Positions 15,746 through 20,920 of a DNA stretch of 20,920 nucleotides are shown here, one piece after another. The translations under genes were made by a program, and so were the position numbers. How positions within the stretch are numbered: position 1 is the first letter of the stretch; each line of letters begins with the position of its first letter. The notes under the pieces were generated by a model. That model was not told the origin of the DNA. It searched no databases and saw only the letters and a program-made list of their open reading frames with translations. The DNA comes from CAZHHM01 sp964532225 (GTDB taxonomy: Bacteria > Margulisbacteria > WOR-1 > JAKLHX01): contig CAZHHM010000024.1 of NCBI GenBank assembly GCA_964532225.1, positions 1-20,920 of the forward strand, written 5' to 3'.

Positions 15746-17208
15746 TGTCCCTTCTTAATACCGTCTATGAATTTCTGTAGCTCTTTATTGTTGGGCTCAA
15801 ATTTGATCGCCTTGCTCCAGTATTCGAGCGCTTTTCTCTTGTCACCCCTGACGTAATAGATCGAACCGAGCCTCTTAAGAGCGGTCACGTTCTCGGGATC
15901 TATTTCAAGGACCTTGTTACATTCATCAATGGCCAGGGCGTATTCACCGAGATAGAAGTAGTTAAGAGCGTTCGCCAGACCCTCTCTTATGGAGAGCTTG
16001 GCCTTCTCGGTAATGACCTTTCTGACCTTAGGCTGTTCTTTTTCCCTCTTCTCCGCTTCAGGAGTGGAGTTGCCTATGGCTTTCTCTATTTTGTCCAGCA
16101 AGTCCTTTGCGCCTTCATTATCAGGAAGGACGGCCTTGACTATGGTCACGATGTCCATCGCATCCTGCTTTTTGCCTTCCTGCATCTTACGCTCAGCGAC
16201 CCCGACCCAGGCTTCCATCATGTTGGACACCTGGCGTTCAAGCTTCTCCACTCTCCTGTTCCCTTCGCCCAGAGCTGGGAAGTCGAACGTAAGAGAGATG
16301 AACTGCATGGTATTCGTTTTGAGGTTGCTGTCCATGCTGTATGCGTAATCTATGCTGATATTCTCGATCCTGTAGCCGAAACCGAACACCATGCTGCCTG
16401 CGCTCTCTCCGGCCCCGTAAGTGCTCATGTCCATCCCGCCCCTTACTGTTATCTCTTTGTTGAACTGCCACTGGGCGCCGAACCTTGTAGCGGCCCCTCC
16501 GGAACTTTTACTGACCATATCAGCAAGGATGTCTATACCTCCCAGGCTGTACTTGACGCCCATTACCATGTCGGCATCGGCCTCCTCGGTCGCGCCGTTC
16601 TCCCACTTGTAGGATTTGGTCATGAAATTGGTCATCATGAGCGAAAGATTCAGAGGTCCGATCGGATAGATGAAACCAAGGTCAAGGCCAAGCCCGGATA
16701 CAGAGCCGCCGCTTATCTGCGGGGCTCCTTTGCTGAAATACTTCAGCCTGAAACCGTAGCTGAGATCGTTGATGAACATGTAGCTGGTAGTATTGGCATA
16801 GTCGACCACAAGCATGCTGCTGTCATAATTAAAAGTGTTCGTTGATTTTACGCGACCTGTGACCGCGTCAAGGGTAGTGCCGATTATCTCTCCCGATATC
16901 TCTTTGGCGAAACCAATTCCCAGTATCCCCATGGGAGTGGGTACCACACCTGTGGCCACGGTGTATATAGCATCATTGTTCATGCCGACGAACATGGTCG
17001 TGCCTTCTACGGTCTGCACCTTGGAAATACTGGCAGGGTTGGCCAGAACGGCGTCTCCCACACCGAGCATTGCGCTGTAGGCCCTGCCCATACCTATCTG
17101 CTTAGCCGATGCTCCGATCTCGATTATCTCTACGGCCCCGGCAGGGGATATCATGAACAGCTCGGCGAGCACCGCCGCGAGAACGAAGATACTTGCAATA
17201 TTCCTCAC
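15742..17208 (-). CDS. PorV/PorQ-like outer-membrane barrel with C-terminal TPR tail
   Basis: A 488-residue protein with a GTG start and a signal peptide (~1-25, ending SPAGA). Just after it, GASAKQIGMGRAYSAMLG and DAVLANPASIS are the signature of the PorV/PorQ/UPF0164 outer-membrane family. Residues up to ~320 alternate in a beta-barrel manner and end in MQFISLTFDF. A short coiled-coil stretch (RRVEKLERQVSNMMEAWV), a charged linker and about two TPR units (~405-485; YFYLGEYALAIDECNKVL, ALKRLGSIYYVRGDKRKAL) follow. In T9SS, PorV shuttles cargo at the outer membrane, and PorV-type proteins can act as surface attachment partners. The TPR tail is extra relative to PorV and would lie in the periplasm, where it could contact the motor proteins; that is inference. 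Confidence 0.75.
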   Translation of the reverse strand: MRNIASIFVLAAVLAELFMISPAGAVEIIEIGASAKQIGMGRAYSAMLGVGDAVLANPASISKVQTVEGTTMFVGMNNDAIYTVATGVVPTPMGILGIGFAKEISGEIIGTTLDAVTGRVKSTNTFNYDSSMLVVDYANTTSYMFINDLSYGFRLKYFSKGAPQISGGSVSGLGLDLGFIYPIGPLNLSLMMTNFMTKSYKWENGATEEADADMVMGVKYSLGGIDILADMVSKSSGGAATRFGAQWQFNKEITVRGGMDMSTYGAGESAGSMVFGFGYRIENISIDYAYSMDSNLKTNTMQFISLTFDFPALGEGNRRVEKLERQVSNMMEAWVGVAERKMQEGKKQDAMDIVTIVKAVLPDNEGAKDLLDKIEKAIGNSTPEAEKREKEQPKVRKVITEKAKLSIREGLANALNYFYLGEYALAIDECNKVLEIDPENVTALKRLGSIYYVRGDKRKALEYWSKAIKFEPNNKELQKFIDGIKKGQ

Positions 17209-17209
17209 T

Positions 17210-18196
17210 TTAGTTACCGCTCTTCAGTATCATTACTTTTGACCTGCCGAGGACCTCTCCACCACCGGAAACGAACACGGCCAGATATACGTCATTGCTC
17301 AGGTATGTTTCCCCGTCGGGCTTGCCGTCCCAGATAACTTCGTTGTATCCTGCGTGGCCGCCTTCATCGCCTTCGTTTATAGTGATAAGATGCGCGATCT
17401 TGCCCACCATGTTTATGAAATATATCTTCAAAGGCGTGTTCCCCGTAAGCGAATAAGCTATCTTGCCGGTTCCCGCGACCGGATCATAAGGGTTAGGGTA
17501 GAAAAGCGGGTTGATATCGAACTTTATCTCCGGCCCCAGAACACGCAGTCCCATGGCTGTTTGCGAGTATGTGGAGCCTTCGGCATCATTTACGTTAATA
17601 GCCAAAGTATGTGTCCCCTGCGGGATGGCTGTCTTGGCCGTAAAATTGATGATAGTCGCGTCCGTGGTCGGCGTGGATGTGTCATAGGTCCCTATCTGTA
17701 CACCGTCGACAAGGACCTTACATGTTCCCATGTTCAAACTGATGCTCGGGATAGTAAAAATGAGGCTTGGCCGGACCGATATCACGTCCCCGTCAAGAAG
17801 ATTTGTCCCGTTGGCCTTAAAATACCTCGGAGTGGTGAACTTTGTGCTCGTCCCTACGGTCGGGGATGCAAGACCTCCCTCCTCAACCGCCTCAACACCG
17901 AAATAATAATCTTTCTCGGGTGTAAGCCCGAACACTTCCATGCTCGTCCCGTAGGTCTTTGTAACGCCGATATAGACCGTTGAGTCAGGAGAGAATGTAT
18001 AGACGTTGTAAAAGACCGTATCGGGAGGGTTCCCGTTCCTTCCCCAGGTAACAGTCATGCTCGTGCTTCCGATAGACTGGATCTTTACCGATGACGGGGG
18101 GTTAGGCACGGCCCAGCAGACAGAGGAAATAACGGCCGACATCAACACGGCCGCTACTATACCGTCAAACCACTTACAATGGTTAGAATACTTCAT
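17210..18196 (-). CDS. Secreted FN3 protein with FlgD-Ig/T9SS-like C-terminal domain
   Basis: A 328-residue exported protein. It has a signal peptide (~1-29, ending VCWA) and a fibronectin type III domain (~31-118: PPSSVKIQSIGSTSMTVTW, LTPEKDYYFGVEAV). An Ig-like middle domain (~125-222) follows, with TAIPQGTHTLAINVNDAEGS resembling bacterial Ig modules. The C-terminal domain (~235-328) has YPNPYDP, VIWDGKPDGETYLSNDVYLA and SKVMILKSGN, the pattern shared by FlgD Ig-like and T9SS type sorting domains. It is the first gene of the operon, behind a good promoter, and ends 1 bp before the GTG of the PorV-like gene. It may be a surface or outer-membrane-attached part of the motor, or T9SS cargo. 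Confidence 0.75.
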   Translation of the reverse strand: MKYSNHCKWFDGIVAAVLMSAVISSVCWAVPNPPSSVKIQSIGSTSMTVTWGRNGNPPDTVFYNVYTFSPDSTVYIGVTKTYGTSMEVFGLTPEKDYYFGVEAVEEGGLASPTVGTSTKFTTPRYFKANGTNLLDGDVISVRPSLIFTIPSISLNMGTCKVLVDGVQIGTYDTSTPTTDATIINFTAKTAIPQGTHTLAINVNDAEGSTYSQTAMGLRVLGPEIKFDINPLFYPNPYDPVAGTGKIAYSLTGNTPLKIYFINMVGKIAHLITINEGDEGGHAGYNEVIWDGKPDGETYLSNDVYLAVFVSGGGEVLGRSKVMILKSGN

Positions 18197-18214
18197 TATC
18201 TTCTTAAAATATAT

Positions 18215-18242
18215 ATTACAATATAGCGAAGAGCTGAGTCAA
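18215..18242 (-). promoter_or_regulatory. Sigma70-type promoter of the motor operon
   Basis: On the minus strand TTGACT (18237-18242) and TGTAAT (18215-18220) are 16 nt apart, each matching five of six consensus bases. The predicted start site is about 12 nt before the ATG at 18196, so the leader is very short. It lies only 8 bp past the stop codon of the fibre gene, and no terminator hairpin separates the two. Confidence 0.65.
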
Positions 18243-18250
18243 TGAAAATA

Positions 18251-20920
18251 TCAGTAGTGTTCGTAATACGAGAACTTAAGGAGCATTTTTGAGACGGTCC
18301 CGTTGATGGACGAGGTCTTCCAGCCGAGCCATTCACCTGCTGCTATCTCGGTCGTTGTGAACCCGAACCCTTGTTTGGTGTTAGTGACCGTCCAGTCAAG
18401 AGTATTTATATTGGCCGGAGAGGCAGCGCTCGTGTTATATTTTTGCATCTGTCCTCTTATGCTCGTACCTCCCGAACACACGGCCTCTACCGTTACGAGA
18501 GTGATCTTAGAAGGCGTTCTCCATACAATGAAATCATCCGTGGTCTCGGGCTGGACCAGGGTTATCACGCGGGTCTTTAGCTTTGATGCTACCGCTATCT
18601 TGGCACTATCATCCTGAGTATAGACCACCATTTTGTCGCCTGTACTGTCCCAGCCTAGATGCTGATCCCCCAAAGCATCCGCAGCTCTCCCGAGCTTCAG
18701 CTTTGTGCCGACCTGCATCTTTTCGACATTCAGTCTGTCATCCACAAAATTAAGCTCAGGGACAGCGCCCATAGCTCCCGCATTATTGTATTGAATATAT
18801 CTGTCGCTGCCAGAAGCCGAGGCTCCGGATATCGAATCCCATGTCGCTAGCCCCGTAGAGTCAACGGCCTTGAGATACTTGCCTGACCCTGGCTGGCCTC
18901 CGGTCACCACTATGTTGCCGTACACCTCAAGGCTCGCTCTCGGGTTCGTTGTCGCAAGCCCGATTTGACGGGAATCGAACTTACCGTAGACAAGTCTGTC
19001 GGCTGCCGTATTTGCGATGACCATCCTCTGTGTGGCGGAAGAAGCAAAGGAGGCGCTGTTTCCTATCGCAACACCGTAGCTGTTCCTGTTGGCCCCGGCG
19101 CCGAACCCGATGAAAGTATCAGCGTCAAAAGTGCCTGCCGTAGCGCCGCGGCCTACCAGAGTGCTGTTGTTGACATATGTCCCGTCAGTAACGGCCACGT
19201 TGCCAGAGCCGGAAGACAGGGAGACCGCGCCTCCGACAGTATACCTGCCGCTGCCGATAATGTTCATTTCGTCTGCCACGTCCAGCTTGTAGCTTGGCGT
19301 TGACGTACCAACTCCGACATAGGAGGATGCGTTCCTTGCCATGAGAACGTTATAGTTTGCCGATGCCCCTCCCAGATAAACGTTGGAATTGGCGCCTCCG
19401 GCCTCATAGGTCAGATGAGTGGTCCCGGTTATTGAGCCGGTAGTGCTGCCCGTACCTCCGTAAGCCACCGCGACCGTCCCTCCGGCCCATGAAGAGCCCG
19501 AAAAAGACTTGTTTGTGATTGTGGTCGTCCCTGCGGGAGCAAGATAATCCGTTCCGGCGGAAGCCGAGGAAACCGAGGCAGTGCCGTTGCCCTTAAGCAT
19601 ACCCGTCAACGATGTTGTCCCTGTCCCACCCTTACTTACTGTGAGCCCTCCGGAGATCCCTGCAACTGATCCGGAAATATTTCCTGATATCTGCGAAGCG
19701 TTTATGCTCTTATTGATGAGCGTTTCAGTGCCTCCGGGTGTAAGATAATTCGTCCCTGCAGTTGCCGAAACGATCTGAGACGTACCGTTGCCCCGCAGCA
19801 ATCCCGACAAAGTTGTTGTCCCTGTGCCGCCAACAGACACTGCAAGCGTAGATGTTATGCTGCCCGCCTTTCCAGAAATATTCCCGGATATCTGAGTCCC
19901 GTCAATGTTTTTATTGGTCAGCGTTGATGTGCCAGCCGGCACAAGGTAATCAGTTCCTGCCACAGCGACCTGATAGGCTCCTGTTCCGCTGCCTTTGATA
20001 AGCCCGGTAATTGTCGTTGTCGATGTGCCGCCCTTTATCGTGGACAGCATACTTGTGATACCCCCGGCATCAGCTGCAATATCTCCGGTTATCTGACTTG
20101 CGTTTATGCTCTTGTTCGTTATTGTCTCCGTTCCTGCAGGTGTAAGATAATCCGTTCCTGCCTGTGCTGACTGAACCTGGTCCGTACCGTTCCCTTTGAT
20201 CATACCTCCAAGTGTCGTGGTCCCGGTACCGCCATAAAATACTGTGATCGCGGAGCCCCTCCAAGTGCTGCCCGTTCCGACAGTTTTATTTGTTATTACA
20301 TCTGTGCCTGCCGGGGCGACATAGTTCGTCCCGGACTGGGCAGACTGGACCGCTCCCGTTCCGTTGCCAAGCAGCAATCCTGTAAGGGATGCAGTGCCAG
20401 TTCCGCCGTTCGGCACTGAAAGTGTCCCGGATATATTCTGCGCACGCCCTGAAATGTTACCGATTATCTGCGAGCCTGCGATGGACTTATTAGTCAGTGT
20501 TTCGGTACCTGCAGGAGTAATGTAGTCCGTTCCTGAAACAGCCGTCACGACACCTGTAGCCCCGGTACCTCTCAAAAGACCGTTCATTGTCGTGGTCCCC
20601 GTGCCGCCTTTTGACACAAGCAATGTTCCTGTTATTGCCGCGGAATTCGCATTGATATTTCCTGATATCTGTGAGGCCGCAATGCTTTTGTTGGTCAACG
20701 TGGCTGTTCCCGCTGACGTGATATAGTCTGTTCCCGCCGATGCAGCAGCAACAGCTGATACTCCGGCCCCCTTTATGAGACCTGTTACATCATTTGTCCC
20801 TATTCCGCCGTACGGGACCGCTATTATTGTCCCTCTCCAAGAGCTTCCTGAGCTTATCATTTTGCTGGTCAGCGTTTCAGTTCCGGCCGGTGTTATGTAG
20901 TCGGTCCCCGATACCGCTGT
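18251..20920 (-). CDS. Large repeat-built fibre-like protein, N-terminus beyond the window
   Basis: The frame is open to the window edge and the repeats continue there, so the start is outside; the ATG at 20860 is internal. The visible ~889 residues are mainly repeats of the type GGTGTTTLTGLLKGNGT, AGTDYLTPAGTETLTNKSI and ASQISGNISG, typical of tail-fibre-like and surface fibre proteins. After the repeats come two GVGTSTPSYKLDV-type motifs (the second IGLATTNPRASLEV), found in shafts of such proteins, and a C-terminal globular region ending YYEHY. The repeats are Gly/Thr/Ser-rich with almost no Cys or Trp. No peptidase S74 autochaperone is evident at the C-terminus. Its function is probably adhesion or a surface filament. 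It may be part of the motor system by position, but it has its own transcription. Confidence 0.72.
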   Translation of the reverse strand, partial: TAVSGTDYITPAGTETLTSKMISSGSSWRGTIIAVPYGGIGTNDVTGLIKGAGVSAVAAASAGTDYITSAGTATLTNKSIAASQISGNINANSAAITGTLLVSKGGTGTTTMNGLLRGTGATGVVTAVSGTDYITPAGTETLTNKSIAGSQIIGNISGRAQNISGTLSVPNGGTGTASLTGLLLGNGTGAVQSAQSGTNYVAPAGTDVITNKTVGTGSTWRGSAITVFYGGTGTTTLGGMIKGNGTDQVQSAQAGTDYLTPAGTETITNKSINASQITGDIAADAGGITSMLSTIKGGTSTTTITGLIKGSGTGAYQVAVAGTDYLVPAGTSTLTNKNIDGTQISGNISGKAGSITSTLAVSVGGTGTTTLSGLLRGNGTSQIVSATAGTNYLTPGGTETLINKSINASQISGNISGSVAGISGGLTVSKGGTGTTSLTGMLKGNGTASVSSASAGTDYLAPAGTTTITNKSFSGSSWAGGTVAVAYGGTGSTTGSITGTTHLTYEAGGANSNVYLGGASANYNVLMARNASSYVGVGTSTPSYKLDVADEMNIIGSGRYTVGGAVSLSSGSGNVAVTDGTYVNNSTLVGRGATAGTFDADTFIGFGAGANRNSYGVAIGNSASFASSATQRMVIANTAADRLVYGKFDSRQIGLATTNPRASLEVYGNIVVTGGQPGSGKYLKAVDSTGLATWDSISGASASGSDRYIQYNNAGAMGAVPELNFVDDRLNVEKMQVGTKLKLGRAADALGDQHLGWDSTGDKMVVYTQDDSAKIAVASKLKTRVITLVQPETTDDFIVWRTPSKITLVTVEAVCSGGTSIRGQMQKYNTSAASPANINTLDWTVTNTKQGFGFTTTEIAAGEWLGWKTSSINGTVSKMLLKFSYYEHY
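19455..20920 (-). repeat. Tandem coding repeats, ~59-67 residues each
   Basis: Eight GGTG-type motifs are visible, the first at residues 18-21 from the internal ATG 20860 and the last at ~468. The first two are 67 residues (201 bp) apart. Two linker types occur: a longer one with ASQISGNIxG and TLxVSKGGTG, and a shorter one with GSTWRGSAITVFYGGTG. At the window edge the preceding unit is seen as TPAGTETLTSK, so more units lie beyond. Confidence 0.85.

Noticed and set aside
19455..20920. CRISPR array or non-coding satellite
   Set aside because: The repeats are about 180-200 bp, degenerate at DNA level and keep one open reading frame with conserved protein motifs.
18251..20920. Prophage tail-fibre module
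   Set aside because: The repeats resemble tail fibres, but no other phage structural, lysis or integrase gene is nearby in the window; a cellular surface fibre is equally or more likely.

Overview
The window looks like a chromosomal segment of moderate GC content from a Gram-negative-type (diderm), probably uncultured anaerobic bacterium. The diderm call rests on a PorV/PorQ-like beta-barrel protein, Sec signal peptides, and two proteins with C-terminal domains of the T9SS-sorting / FlgD-Ig type. The hydrogenase maturation genes and partial TCA module suggest hydrogen metabolism. A candidate phylum such as Margulisbacteria/Saganbacteria or Elusimicrobia would fit, but that is a guess from gene content and not a sequence match. 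Genes are packed tightly; no stretch of more than 300 bases lacks a gene, and I saw no tRNA, rRNA, IS element or CRISPR array.

Layout. (1) 2-1324 (+): the C-terminal part of a secreted GH17-like protein whose two catalytic glutamates appear to be lost, ending in a T9SS-type sorting domain. A bidirectional terminator follows. (2) 1376-4207 (-): icd-mdh-fumA, a three-gene TCA operon behind an extended -10 promoter, with no fumarase beta subunit. (3) 4315-5634 (+): a single M16 metallopeptidase. (4) 5641-10065 (-): hypF-hypC-hypD-hypE, the part of the [NiFe]-hydrogenase maturation set that makes and delivers the Fe(CN)2CO group, with overlapping genes and a good sigma70-type promoter carrying an inverted repeat at the start site. 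(5) 10184-18196 (-): a seven-gene, nearly gapless operon of a FN3/FlgD-like secreted protein, a PorV-like barrel with a TPR tail, a small TPR protein, a FliF-FliG fusion, MotA, a MotB with a LysM domain, and a CopA copper ATPase. (6) 18251-20920 (-): the C-terminal part of a large repeat-built fibre-like protein running off the window.

The most unusual part is region 5. It encodes an ion-driven stator (MotA/MotB with the key channel residues) and a one-piece rotor (secreted FliF ring-building motif 3 plus membrane helix plus FliG middle and C domains), next to outer-membrane and surface components and without any flagellar rod, hook, export or filament gene in view. Several charged residues that carry torque in E. 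coli FliG are changed, and one stator-rotor salt bridge appears to be charge-swapped. I infer a non-flagellar envelope motor, possibly for gliding, surface-fibre movement or secretion, loosely analogous to GldLM in T9SS. This is a hypothesis from architecture and synteny only.
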